A stretch of 64,000 nt of DNA, taken from positions 31,599,288 through 31,663,287 of the forward strand of contig OX637288.1 of NCBI GenBank assembly GCA_951799445.1, given 5' to 3'. Positions within the stretch are counted from its first letter, which is position 1; each line of letters starts with the position of its first letter. Under the pieces are notes generated by a model. It was not told where the DNA came from and ran no database searches. It was given only the letters and a program-made list of their open reading frames with translations. Below, in pieces: positions 1 through 11,940 of this stretch. Source of the stretch: Pseudisothecium myosuroides (taxonomy: Eukaryota; Streptophyta; Bryopsida; Hypnales; Lembophyllaceae). The position numbers and the translations under genes are program-made.

Positions 1-2511
1 ACTGGAGGCCATGCGACAATAAGTCTCCTTTCAAAACCTCCCGCTCCATTGATCACTGCATGTCAAAACCAGTTGTTGCCAATGTTCAATTCATGTGCTT
101 GGTCTTAAAGTTGAAGCCTGTATGTCTTCACTTACAAGTCACTTCCGTAGCAATTTCTTGTAAATGTAAAACTAGTTGAGCGCGTTGTTTGCCTTCACAG
201 TGTCATGATCCTACCTTCAAAGAATAAAGTCCAATTGAGATAAGTATGAAGCCAATGCAGACTGGACCCATTTTCACAATTTATCTGTTAGCAGCTGATA
301 CCCGTCTGCAATCTTGCATGAATTTAGTCGAAAGTTGTATTCCCGGGAAAATTGCGTTTGTAACCGAACCGCCATATTTTTTCTTATCTTCGTGATGTGA
401 ATGCAGGGAATACGAAGAATATCACACGATACGTACAAACGAGCGCAACAGTTTTAGGAGGACCTATCCGTCTTGTCGTGGACGCCGAGACGTACCGTAT
501 CCTCCTACTCTTTCAACACCAAAAACATTTGCGGACTGGTTAGAGGAGATTGTGTATTTGAAGTGTGCCGAGAATCCACATGCTGTTGAAGCAGAGTTCG
601 TCGCATTGTCCAAACTACCTTCAGAGCTGGCGTGCAAGTATCGCAGCATGTAGGCCTTCGGCAGCCACTTCCATGTTGCAAGTGCTGAGAGTCACCTGAG
701 AACCAGTGATTCTGGAGTGGTTGCCATATTCAGGCGCCCTTGGAGGTCGGGGTCACGGGATCAAAACCATGTAGTAGCCGATCTAGAGTATGTTGGCCAG
801 TTGGAAGAAATCATCGAGTTAAACTATGGAGGGTTGTGCGTGATCGTCTTTGTATGTACTTGGGTGAAAGCCAACTATAGAGGCGCCAATGCCACCATGA
901 AGAAGGACAAGTGGAGGTTTAACCTTGCGAATTTCCAGCAGCAGGTGCCTTTTGGTCAGGAATCATTTGCCTTTCCAATGCATGTTCAGCAGGTCTTTTT
1001 TGCAGACGCGAGGAAAGATCCCGGATGGAAGATCGTCTTGCGCAAAGAAGTGAGGAGTCGGCTCGTGCAGGGCACCATGGGTGCATTGCCTGAATCCGTC
1101 CTATTTTCAATGGGGCGAGACGTAGACCATGAGGGACTCCGGGCACCCTCTATCATTCTCGAAGAGAACCCTGCGCAATTAACAACAGGGAGAACCATTA
1201 GACGTGAAGATGCATTTGCGGAGTGGATTCAAGACGGTCCCGTGGTGGACCCAGATTTGGGAGAGTCTGGAACCTCTTCAGAGGACGAAGCGGATTGAAT
1301 TCGTAAAACTGCACTTCATGGAACGTGACGTATGCATGTCTAGGATGCAATCTCTGCTGTGAAGTAGGAAACCTCAACTTAAAACGCTACTTCGAACCTC
1401 TTTTCCGGTTGCAGAGTTTGGAGAGTAGTTGTGCGGACATAATCTGTATTGGAAGGAAACGTCTGTGAAATGAGCGGCCGAGTTCTCCGTACTGTGGTTT
1501 CGTAGCCGCAATCAGTCACTCTTTGCATTTTCCAGGGAGTCCACAGTGTATCGTTGTTTCACTCAGATGTGCGGTGTGATTAAAATCCAGTGGAATAGAA
1601 GTGTAGGTAGTAGCTAGTACCGGACCTTGGATCCATTTAGAAGGCTACAGCGTAAGTAGTATTATTGCATGTCTGCTTTATTGTAAGAAGTGAAAGGTAT
1701 CTTTGATTTTGCAATCTACTATATGCATCTCCGTCCTTGGATGTTGCCAATTTTTCACACAAGTTATGGATACGGCCATGCTGCCAAGCGCATCTCTGGT
1801 TTGAATTATGGGCTGCTTTGGAATAGAGGGAGACCATGTGTAGTGAGTGTGCTTTTATTTTCACTAAACTGTGAACTTCTATTTTCGGTGATCATCATTG
1901 TAGAAACTGATCATGAGAATCCATGGAGGCCTGAATCACAGCTGTAGCAGAACCTCTCCAGATTACAGCATCATGTACCCAAAACATTTCCAAAGCAGTA
2001 GATAATACGCGCAATATTATGTAAAGAAGTTGCCTCCATGTATAAGGCCACGTATTCTTTCAAATCTTTCCCTCAGTAATAATAATGGAATGGGAACCGC
2101 CTCGAAATTAGAAAAACATAGCCGTGCACTTTTGTTTCCTAATCGTTGACAGAAGGTCCAATTATGGGCAGGTAGGAACCCAGACCTGACAATGGTGTAA
2201 GCCGACTTTAATGGTTCCAAAAAATGAAATCGAATTTACCAGAAGCAGCCAAGAAGAGTGGGTGTAATTACGCAAAGGTAAACCAGAGTTTATTCTTTTA
2301 ACGCCCATGCGCTCCCTGAGCCTGATGCATCGCCCAAGCTGCCACGTCAGTGCTCTTCTGAACCAGCCGTTTCACAAACGTGCGCTGTGGGCAATCTATA
2401 TTACTATCCAAAACGTGTTTTGCTAAATCGGATTTTCCGCAAAGCGCTCTGTTACGCTCAGCACAGAACAACAAAATTAGTGTTATTTTTGGGCCCCCCT
2501 TTCTAGTAGTG
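1..2511 (+). mobile_element. 3' portion of a decayed CACTA (TNP2-type) transposon
   Basis: The left end lies outside the window. The right end is placed at 2511 because the sequence there reads CTTTCTAGTAGTG, which on the other strand is CACTACTAGAAAG, a typical CACTA-superfamily terminal inverted repeat. The transposon-associated DUF4216 reading frame at 408-1298 lies upstream in the matching orientation. The stretch 1300-2511 has no recognisable gene; its last ~200 bases contain short GC-rich subterminal-like motifs. The matching 5' terminus and target-site duplication cannot be seen here, so the boundary is an inference from the terminus and the ORF together. Confidence 0.6.
408..1298 (+). 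pseudogene. DUF4216 protein of a CACTA transposon, one in-frame stop
   Basis: One frame runs from a plausible acceptor (AATGCAG before 408) to the TGA at 1296-1298, interrupted by a single TAG at 651-653. Upstream of the stop, TFADWLEEIV resembles the conserved F..W....V segment that precedes DUF4216 in plant TNP2-type transposon proteins. Downstream, FGSHFH, DSGVV, VGQLEEIIELNYGG, VFVCTWV, KKDKWRFNLANF and VQQVFFADARKDPGWKIVL follow the order of DUF4216. The C-terminal 60 residues are acidic and not recognised. DUF4216 has no established function of its own and normally sits beside the CACTA transposase. The neighbouring 3' CACTA terminus at 2511 fits. I read it as a transposon relic rather than a host gene; a domesticated copy starting at the ATG at 717 cannot be excluded. 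Confidence 0.7.
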
Positions 2512-3726
2512 AATGCACGGTGTCACTAAAATGAGAATAACTTAGTATTTGTAAGACAAAAAAGAATGGGACACTTGTCTTCTCCTTGAATTCCTTGGAT
2601 CTGCCCTTTTCGAGGTGGATCTGCCCTTCTTCAAGTGGGCAAGATTTACATTGCCGTTGGCTAATTTTTTAGTCCATGCCCAAACCAAATCCAAAAAATT
2701 GAGCTATAAACTACACTATACCATTTAGCTTTGAAAAATTCAACGAGGTAGAGTTTATTTTTGGAATTTGATGAAACTAGCCCATTGGATTTATAACGCA
2801 ATGCATTTTTTAGAAATAATTTTTTAATTTAGAAGAAGTCAAAATTTGAGAACAAAAAGTTCAAATAAGATGGGTGGTAACTGGAAAATGGTTGCTTAGG
2901 TCATTAGGAGTTATAGAGCTTTGCTTATTAGTGTGCTTAGTTTTTTTTAAGTATGAAATTGTATAGGAGTTGTGAAATAATAACAAGAAAAATGTATTTA
3001 TCCTATTTTTAGGATCTTGTCCCTTTCCACAATATTTGAAAAATTTCCATACAAGAGTTTGGGGGATTGGAGGTGACATGAACAACTAAAAATTGTGGAA
3101 GCACACTAAAATGAACTTCTAAGAACCTTAAGTTCAAATGAAGAGCTATCAAACTCATTACACAATCTACCTTACCATTGTTGAAATGGAATTTTTTTAT
3201 ATAAGTAGAAATCGCAAAAAAACTCCAAATTAATACTAGCATACTTATATTTTCAATAGTGAAAATCACAAAAACACTTCACTCTTTCCATTGAAACCAT
3301 TTTCAAAGCAAATAGATAAGTACAATTTTTTTATCTCAAGTCAAGTGAAATTGGTCAACTTTACTCAAAGCTAGGAAATCAAGTAAAATTGGCAAGCTAT
3401 ACTCTTCCACGTTAATTGTATTGATAAATGGACACTTCATGAAGTTGGAATGATGAAGTTGGAATTAAACAAGAATCATCTTGTACGTGTTCTTGTATTA
3501 GGCAAGTACTTGTTATCTACAGAGTTTGATTTATAGCATATGTATACTTCATGAGTGTATATCTAAAAGATTCTAAGGAAAATATTATTAGTAGTAAATT
3601 TATAAATTCTAAGATTGCATTATTATATATTTTTACTCAAAGGGTGGTAATATCATTTTGGATACATTTCAAGAAATGTATTTTCATGTGCCAATTTGGT
3701 ATAAGTTGTATAATGGACTTATAATA
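2512..3726. other. AT-rich DNA without a recognisable gene
   Basis: I see only short, unconserved reading frames and poly-A/T runs. No splice-bounded exon, RNA gene or element terminus could be supported between the CACTA end and the next MITE. Confidence 0.5.
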
Positions 3727-4466
3727 GGGTCATTGCAAGAAACACCGGTACTGGATATGTATTACAAATAGAGTTTCAAATCTTTCTTTTGCAATAACTT
3801 TTTAAGTTTGACTCACATGAATTTGAGATATTTATTGGACATGTATATCTTGAGTGTATTTATATCTCATATTTTTCAGAAATTAAAAAAAAATCATATT
3901 ATATTTAAAAGTCAATTAAATTAATATGTCACGTTTTGCGTTTTAGGGGTTTTGAGTACTATGGAGTCCCCAAATTTAATGATTTAGAGCTGAAATTTCT
4001 ATGGTCTATTTGCGTAGTAGGAACTCATATTTCTACCAAGAGGAATTAAAAAATAATTTATTTTATGTCCTCCACGTCCTTGCAAAGAGGGCTCCCTTGC
4101 GTGTGCAATTCTGAATAATAAAGATGGTTTCAAGATAATTTTTTTATTCAAATCTCTTCATCATGAAGTCTTTCCAAATTGTATATTTTTATTTTCTTTG
4201 AAAATGTTTTTTCCTATTTTTTACAAATTTAAACGTCAGAGTATGTATTTTCTTCAAATTTTCAGCTTTTTTCTTTTGTGAATAACTTTTGACTCAGATT
4301 TTTTTTAGGTCTGAAATTTTGGTGATATGCTATTTATAGTATTATACTGATTATCTTATTTTATTTTATTTTTAAAAATTAATATGCAAAAAGCTCATAG
4401 TACTAGAGTACTAGCCAAAAAACGCCAAAGTGGAACAAAAACTGACGGTGTTTCTTGCAACGACCC
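3727..4466. mobile_element. GGGT-ended MITE, copy 1 (740 bp)
   Basis: The ends are inverted copies: GGGTCATTGCAAGAAACACC at the left and, on the reverse strand of the right end, GGGTCGTTGCAAGAAACACC (one mismatch in 20). It is flanked by AATA on both sides (3723-3726 and 4467-4470), which is either a 4-bp target duplication or a TA duplication plus two terminal bases. The interior has no coding capacity. Related copies occur at about 53407-54267, 59118-59847 and from 63146 onward. The superfamily is not clear from the termini. Confidence 0.75.
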
Positions 4467-5795
4467 AATAAGAGGATATGTGATAGGCAAAAAATGGATA
4501 CTAAGAAAGCTTCCTAAGCATTGGCCATATCTAAATCTGAATAATTGAGTGATTTGGACATTGTTGATTTGCAATTGTGAGTGGTTTTAGAAATTGTTGG
4601 ATAACTTGTCATTTATTTCTAAGTCATTTGTCTATTTTCTAATGTTGGAGAATCAATAATTATGTTAATTCTATTTTGTAATCATCTTTCTTCTTAGCAA
4701 TTAGATATGAATTTAGAAAGTGTTTCCAAAGGTCTTTTAATTTAGAGCAAATGATAGTCGATTTCAGGATGTCAATGTGGTGTTTGTGTTGCAATTTTGG
4801 AAAGTACACAGACAACTTGGTTTCTTTAAATCATCATTGGGTTTTTTTTACTTTGTGAAGTGCGAGGGGAATAGTTCTAGCTTCTAACATTGTTAGAAAG
4901 GATGCAAACATAGATCAATCATGGTAATAATAGAAAGTCATTGGATTTTTTATTTGAATGTATAATAATTGGAGGGAATTGAGATTATCATTTAAAATGC
5001 GAACTGGTTCTATAGATAATTTTTTTTGGAAAAAACAAAGATAGAAATGTAGATGAGATATATTATTCATTTATTCTAAAGTAGTGAGGAAGTTGTATCC
5101 CCTCTACTATTCATCTTCCAATTTTAGACCTTGTCATAGATAGGTGAGGTTATATTGATTCAATGGAATCATGCTTGGTTGTCATTCTAATAAATGTAAC
5201 ATATTGAGTCAAAATTCAAATATAGTCTAGAATAAGAATTGAACAATGGACCAATTAACGGGTGACATTTCATGATCTAAGGAATAATAGTTCTTTAAGA
5301 ACAATATTCCAATATGGTTTTGTAGATTTTGTTGATAGAACTCTGTCTCTCACATAGTCACAACATTGTTCACTTCCTTTGTTTGTGATCACACCATCAT
5401 GCACTAGGATTTTGTCGATTGTGACTCAATGTTTAAAAACTTATAGATATTGCCTTCCTATTTGAATTTGCAAATTGAACACTAATATTTTCTATTATAT
5501 TTTTTGTAGCTTTATGCTTTTTATGAAGGTTATCGTATTAGTTTGGCAATTTGACATTAAGACATTAAAAAGTTGTGTCTTATTCATAATTATAAAAGTT
5601 GAAAGGCAAAAGCTTCGAATTCATGCCAAACAATATTGTTCTTGAGTGGGTTTTCTTGGATAAGGGGCTTGAGAGAGGTAGTGAGAAGGAATTTTTGGCA
5701 TGCTATGTGTGTGCCAAATCGAACCACCAAAAACCTCATTCTCAAGTATGTACAACTTGGAACAAAGGTCAGCAATGACTATTGGATAACTTTTA
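4467..5795. other. AT-rich intergenic stretch, nothing recognised
   Basis: No conserved reading frame, RNA gene or paired inverted ends seen; base composition and short repeats resemble the other transposon-derived spacers. Confidence 0.5.
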
Positions 5796-5876
5796 CTCTC
5801 TCTATTTCTAAAAAAGACCCATGTTTCCTTTGTATTTTACAAAGAAACATGGGTCTTTTTTTAGAAACAGAGGGAA
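5796..5876. mobile_element. Very short Stowaway-like MITE (81 bp) in TA target
   Basis: Almost the whole element is a hairpin. CTCTCTCTATTTCTAAAAAA at the left pairs with the right end, whose reverse strand begins TTCCCTCTGTTTCTAAAAAA. Each end is flanked by TA (5794-5795, 5877-5878). TA duplication with CTCCCTC-type ends is the Stowaway (Tc1/mariner-related) signature of plants. Confidence 0.75.
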
Positions 5877-5939
5877 TAACACACAAAGGATCCAGCAACA
5901 TGGATACACCCACAAGAATGTCAAGTGTCAACCACTTAA

Positions 5940-6455
5940 CTCCTAAATGACGGACCCATGACCATTGACTTCAAACCTCACTGTCCATCACCCATTTTGC
6001 AACTAGATATGTATGAAAAAATTTATATTTATTTTTCAAAGATGAAATTACATATCTTCTTTACTTTACAAAAAATTTAGATTGTTTTGAGAATTTTTGA
6101 AGAAAAAGTGAAGAAAACTCATATTAAATAGAAAATTATTTCAAAAAATCTGAAAATTTCACCATGTGTGTATATTACAATGACAAACATCATGAATAAA
6201 CTCAATTTCCGTGTCATTCTATAATTATAAAATAATAGACATTGAAAATACACCCAAAGTTCAAATTGCAATAAAATATTCAATATTAGGAATTTTTTCA
6301 AAATTCAAATTGGAGTAAAAACAAGAATAGATGACCTTCATTTTTTTTAGTTGGGCTCAAACTCAAAAAATATCATTTTTGTGGAGAAATTTCAAATTTA
6401 GAACAAGGAGCAACATTTTCCCAAAATACACTAAAATAGCATATTTTGTGATCTG
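5940..6455. repeat. Dispersed repeat shared with 25643-26176
   Basis: About 500 bases align collinearly with 25643-26176. Shared blocks include an AGATATG..T..AA.AAATT run near the left and AAAATAC.CTA.AA near the right. The left edge follows TTAA (5936-5939) and reads CTCCTAAATGACGG, resembling the TTAA-family terminus. No convincing inverted right end is visible, so it may be a truncated member. Confidence 0.45.
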
Positions 6456-7786
6456 TTTTTTTTAATAACTTCTCATTTAAGTGAAGACAAACATTGGAAA
6501 GACCACAAATTCAATTGGATACTCTTCATAACCCAACATGAAAGGTCAACAAGAAAAAGGAGGATGAAAAACTGCTTTAAAATTCTATCCAGAGTATTGT
6601 CATTGAAATGCCACGGAATGGCGTCCGTGGCACTCCAGGGTTAAGGCACTTTAAAGACCCAATTAGTGGAGCACATACCAACACAATTGAAGGGACGTGG
6701 AGCACAGTGAAGCATTCCTCTGCCAAAGTACAAAACGGTGAAATCTCGTTAAGATTATATATATTTTGCAGAATATATATTGAGAATTGTTTTGCTAGAA
6801 CAATGGATACGGCATTTTCACTCGATTTGGTCGAAGTGAGGTTCCCGATTCGACGTTCTACCCTTGTGATTTTCACAGGATTTGATCAGCCCAAACGAAC
6901 ATAACGTTATTCAGCCATAAGCGATAGGTTTCTGGCAGTCAATAAGTAGTTGAAATTGTTACTATGATGTACGCAATCATCATGTAGCCAATTGCCAGTT
7001 TTCTATTCTCTTTCCCAGTTAGTCTACACTTTCAAAACACCTGTTCCAAGTCAGTTCACTTTCAAAACAAGCAAGAGTGCGTCTCTTACCTGCGTTGTGG
7101 AATTAATAGTCATTGACAGGCATAATCTTCTGACTCTTTCTAGTTAATTTGGCAACAATCCACTGGATAGTGTTATGGGATCCTAAATGATCATCAACTG
7201 AATCCCGCATTGCATTACAAGCTCGATTTCAACGCTGATCTGCAATTTACAAAGAAACAGCCCTCAGTACCAAGACTTGGGGGTTGGCCACAAATTTGCA
7301 GGTGATTTGACTCTGGAGTGGCCAAATGACCCAAAGTGACGGCTTCTCTATCATCTAGGAAGGTAGCAACGTGCCAATACAATACAAAGGAGATATCATA
7401 CCCTAAGTTTTCGAAAGTTACTATGATCGACTGTTAGCTGACAAAGTAGACATTCTATTTTTAGTTCGGGCATGTCGAGGTAATACCTAGTGATTGCCTC
7501 TTTTCACTTAGAATGGGCACTCAATCAGTGAAACTGTCTTGCAAGAAGTGTAATCAAATGGCTAGAAGAGAAAATTATTGGCTAATTTCATTAAATTCTT
7601 AAGGGCTTTAGGCAGCAATTAGCCAAAATACCACCAAAAGTATCAAGCATAGTAAGTTCCTACCAAAATATCAAAAATCTGGAAAATTCTAGTATTGGAG
7701 GAGAAAAAGGCTATCAAAAGCTAAACGCTGAGCAATTCTGTCAAAGTTGAAGGAAAAAAAAAGATCGATGCACCTACTAAGAACGT
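6456..7786. other. Intergenic DNA and 3' flank of the FMO gene
   Basis: No gene recognised. A small reading frame at 6608-6904 has no identifiable motif. The last few hundred bases are expected to hold the 3' untranslated region of the minus-strand FMO gene that stops at 7787. Confidence 0.45.
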
Positions 7787-10700
7787 CTAGAAAACGAGGA
7801 GCCAGAGTAGAGCAACGCACCTGCCACTCGTTTGTCTATTCTGTTCGTCTATTTTGTTCAGAATAGAGTAGGCTTCTTGGTGAAGCTCCTCATCGGGCCA
7901 TACATCTCGGTACGTCTCCGGGTTCTGTCGTTTGTTTCTCGAGGTTGTTTCGAACATTTTCGCCCTCCAAGTCTCCACACAAGCGCTCCCTGTTTGTTCT
8001 GCAAGCCAGTTATCGTACTCCCACTGCAAAGAGGATTGACAGAGAAATGGTCCTTCAGAACTGAAATCAATGGTCCATAGCTCACACAATGTGAATTGAT
8101 CGAAAGAACGTCTGCACCATCTCAGCACTTCAGCCTCTCAAAGTTAAATTAATGTCAAGTCAATGTTGACATGATGCTAACTCATTAATTACTAGTATAA
8201 CAACAAGATAATGCCAAGGATCCTAGCATCACATTAACATCACAGTGACAATAAGTTAACACCACAATTGTAACTCAAACATCATCTTGACATTAACCCC
8301 TTAGCGCTACGACGTCCAAAATCTGCACGATGAAGATGCACGATGAAGAGAGAGGTTCCAAGGGCCATTTTGACCACAGAACTTCTCATTCATCCAAACC
8401 AACGCTCGACTTTTTCAAAAGCACACTGTTTGTATGATGAATTCGATGAACTTAGGGTGAATTATATATAAGAAAAAATGTGCAAAAATTCAAGAAAGGA
8501 CTCAAGCGTTAAGGAATTTACCCAAAATGAGGATTAGATGAATCTAACACCGATTATTTTAGCGTTAAAATCTTTTGTGATGAAATTCAAGTGTTAAAAC
8601 CTGAATGGCAGCCAGTCTATGTGCGAAGCGTTTCGTCTTGTCAGAAACAGCGAGCTTGGCATAAAAGTCCTGAACTGAGTTCATCATCTCCTCCCTGGAA
8701 GGTAAGGTAGCCTTGCCAGAGAGAGCCATGGCTATCCACCGAGATTGCAACTCACACAACTGGAACGGTACCACCTGTTGCAGCACGATTTTAACAACAG
8801 TCAATAGCTCATCACAAACATGCTGCGAAGTCAGACGAAAAGAAACTAAACATTTGACAAAACCTACACGACAAATTCCTTGCAAAACCGTGCAATACCT
8901 TCCAAGGCAACCCTACGAAGGCAAGAGAGGGAGCAAGAGAAGGTGGGAAGACATGCTCATATAAAGGACCGACACAATTGTCGTCCACACCCACTTCTCC
9001 CTGTGTATCCAGAAATGGAAAGTAATAAAAATACCTGCAATCAAGTAGTAATACAAAGACTGTGTCAGCAAACAGAAGAGCAAACCCAAACCCCAATGCA
9101 TCTGTCTACATTTGACTACAAGTAAGTTCCAGGAGCACTATCTACAGGGAAATGTTCAAAAAGAGGTTTTCAGTCAAATTATACAGTATTGGAAGGTACC
9201 GTATTAGAGATAGCACAATAAAGATAAACTTCCTCGTGATTTCTAGGAGGTCTCCCAATAAACTCCGTGATCACAAACAGGACTCCTACACCTCCAATTG
9301 ATCACCATTAATATGAGAAAGGTGCCCTCTATGACATCAAAAAGTTCCTGACAAAGGCGAATTTTACTTAAAACAATGTCTAAAAGAGCGGAATTGGATA
9401 AAGACCATCTGCTTACCCCGTACACTGCAGAATAATATCCGCTGACACAGATCCCCCACTTTTGAACTTCACAGTTCCGTCCTCACAAGCGCACTCTATC
9501 TGCATATAACAACCCTCATCAAAACTCAACTATTTCCTATTGTAAAATGCACAGCATTGCCAGCAAGGTGATCCAAGAATTGTTGAGAGTTGAGTAATAC
9601 TCCATGTCCTAAAATAATGTCCACAGTGTCGTCGAAAACGTTTGATACCGATTTTTTTAATCATATTGTGAAAGCATAAATTCAGAAGGGTTCAAACTAG
9701 GTATCACCAAAATCAATGAAGAACATTGCATGTGCTCATTGCAACCTAAGTAAATTTGGACATTAAAAAGCCTCCATAGGACCTGCTCAAAACAACCTAA
9801 ATAAACAAGAGGTCCAATTTCGACACTTATTTCGGGACGGAGGGAGTATTACCGTAGAATGGCAATAAATGTTACTGTGCTGGCCCACAGGCTCACCGAA
9901 GTCGACCGGAGAGTCCCAAGCACGTCCGCTTATGTGCACCTCTTTGGCCACTTGGGCAATGTCCCTCGAGATGTCCTCCCCACTGGCCCCATTCCCTATC
10001 ACCACCACAGTCTGACATACAACATTATAATATAAACCCTAAAAAGAACACTCTCACCTAAATCAACTCTCTCCCTTCCGAATATCATGAAAACAAACAG
10101 TCAAGGTGCTCTCTCTCGCTCTCTCTACCTGGTCGATGAAAGAACTCGGCTCCCTGTAATTATGACTATGCATTTGCACTCCCGGCCATTTGCTTATCCC
10201 TGCACTTGAAAATCGTGGCATCGAATCAAAATGAATCAAAATTCTTGAGTAATAGTAATATAACACTCATTGAGAACAGTGCCAGCAAAAGAGTTACATA
10301 CAGCGAAGTCCTGTCAAATCGGAGTGTATCAAACAAAATGAAACCTCTGGAATTCTCTCAAATGTGAAGAGAATGGCTCATGGACTTGAGAAGTTCTCAC
10401 TTGTTCAAATTGAGATGAACTTTGCTTAGCAAGGTGTCGAGGACTCAAGCCAGTTCAGAGAAACTCAACATGTAAGAGACAGACAATGCAAGAGACAAAC
10501 ATTCAACAAACTGACAGCGAAAGAAAGAAGTACGCAAAGTATACCCGGAACTTCAGCAAGCTTGGGCTGCGAGTAGTGCCCATTGCAGACCACCACGGCA
10601 TCAAAAACGTCCTCACGCACGCAATCTCTTCGTCTTGTCCTCACTTTCCAAGAATTTTCATTTCCGTTCCTATGCAACCCCACATACTCTACAACAGTGG

Positions 10701-11085
10701 AATATTCCACCAAATTCAGAATCCCATAGAACTCTGCAAACTCCTGTAAATAAGCGGCCACCTCCGCATGGCCTGGGAAGCGACGAGAGTCTCTCCCTGC
10801 TCTCGGAAGGAAAGGAAAGTCCGTGAAACCCATGAGCTCACGGGGTAGATTGGTGCGCAAGGACGCGTACATGCTGGAATGCACACGCTTTCGGTGAGGG
10901 AGAAGACCTAACACGTCGTCATTCTCGATCTCGGGGTCGTAAACCCAAACGCCGCCCACGCTCTCTGTCTGCTCGAATACGGTTACAGAGTGGTGCTCGC
11001 CAAGAAGCTCCCGGGCTGCCACTAGACCTGCGGCGCCTGCGCCAATCACCGCCACTTTGCACGATCGGAACGCTCCTGCACGCAT
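7787..11085 (-). CDS. Flavin-containing monooxygenase, plant GS-OX-like group
   Basis: FAD- and NADPH-dependent oxygenase expected to oxidise S or N atoms of small metabolites in the cytosol or at the ER. Seven exons on the minus strand, 11085-10545, 10199-10129, 10011-9853, 9499-9417, 9034-8899, 8774-8601 and 8023-7787, join without a phase error to 466 codons, the usual family length. Every intron is GT/AG. The FAD site VIGAGAAG is at residues 13-20. The FMO signature region WPGVQMHSHNY is at 185-195; its first position is W where F is usual. The NADPH site VIGNGASG is at 208-215 and QCTGY at 282-286. FPFLDT, GLPWKVVPF and EYDNWLAEQ are typical of plant GS-OX-like FMOs. The substrate cannot be deduced; glucosinolates are unlikely outside Brassicales. 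Introns 3 and 6 carry MITEs. The start is the first ATG, ten residues before the FAD-binding strand. Confidence 0.92.
8297..8516. mobile_element. Diverged TTAA-family MITE in FMO intron 6 (220 bp)
   Basis: The left end CCCCTTAGCGCTACGACGTCC follows TTAA (8293-8296). The reverse strand of the right end reads TTCCTTAACGCTTGAGTCC and is followed by TTTA (8517-8520), a one-base variant of TTAA. Size and ends fit the 0.22-kb class of the TTAA family, but it is the most diverged member. Confidence 0.5.
9600..9846. mobile_element. Stowaway MITE (247 bp) in FMO intron 3
   Basis: The right end on the reverse strand begins CTCCCTCCGTCCCGAAATAA, essentially the classic plant Stowaway terminus. The left end is CTCCATGTCCTAAAATAA. 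Both are flanked by TA (9598-9599 and 9847-9848). It makes up 247 of the 353 bases of this intron and reaches to within six bases of the 5' splice site. Confidence 0.88.
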
Positions 11086-11099
11086 GGATGTAAGGTATC

Positions 11100-11940
11100 G
11101 TGCATGAGAAAACGACGACCTAAAAATCCCAAGTTGGCAGTGCCGAGAAATTTGACATCCAATTGGGTTAATAAAAGCGAAACATCGCTTGAATTACCTC
11201 CGTTTGTTGTGCGAATCGCAGCTCCTTTGAATCTAGTTTTACGGGACAAATATAGAGTCTGTTGTGATTTTCGGAAGGTGAAAGTGGTGTGCTGTAAATC
11301 TGGAGCAAGAATAATGAGGGTTTGAATCTACACCAGAAGTGGAGGAGCTTAATTTGAACTCTACCACTTCATTAACAAGAATCTGACTCCCGAGGTGTCA
11401 CCAACCACGCCAATACGTGCCATGAGAAGGAATAGTATCATACACTAGGAGACGAGTTCTCAAACCTAAATTACAAGTATCTCGTAAAATTCGACATCCA
11501 ATTGTGACGTGGGTAATAGAAGCGCGACATCGCTTGAATTGCCTCCGTTCGTAGCGAATTCGAAGCCACTTTGAATCAATATTTTCGGGACACATTTAGA
11601 GTCAGTTGTGATTTCCGAAAAGTGGTAGTGGGGTGTTGTAAATCTGGAGCATGAATAATGAGGGATTGAATCTACAACAAAACTTGAGGAGCTTAATTCT
11701 AATTCTACGTCTTCATAAACAAAAATCTGACCTCCTAGGTGTCACCAACCACGCCGATAAGTGCCATAAGCTGGAAGATGATCACACACTAGAAGAAGAC
11801 GAATCTTGAACCCTAAATAACAAGCGTCTCGTAAACTCCGATTTCCAATAGTAGGGTGTTGAAATTGTCGCGCAATTGCACATTAATCACCTTCATTTTT
11901 TGCGAAATCGAAGCTCCTCCCCGATAATTCCATGGTGCAG
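11100..11940. repeat. Imperfect tandem repeat upstream of FMO, about 340-bp unit
   Basis: The phrase GGTGTCACCAACCACGCC recurs about 345 bases apart (near 11394 and 11739), and TCGACATCCAATTG-type, CATCGCTTGAATT and GTAAATCTGGAGCA phrases recur with the same spacing. A third, partial unit begins near 11811. The block starts immediately upstream of the FMO start codon, so it forms the 5' flank and may include its promoter and 5' untranslated region. Confidence 0.75.

Noticed and set aside
408..1298. DUF4216 frame as a functional host gene
   Set aside because: It has an in-frame TAG inside the conserved region and a CACTA terminus downstream; transposon relic is simpler.
10486..10826. Plus-strand frames overlapping FMO exon 1
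   Set aside because: They are antisense to a well-supported exon and show no family features.
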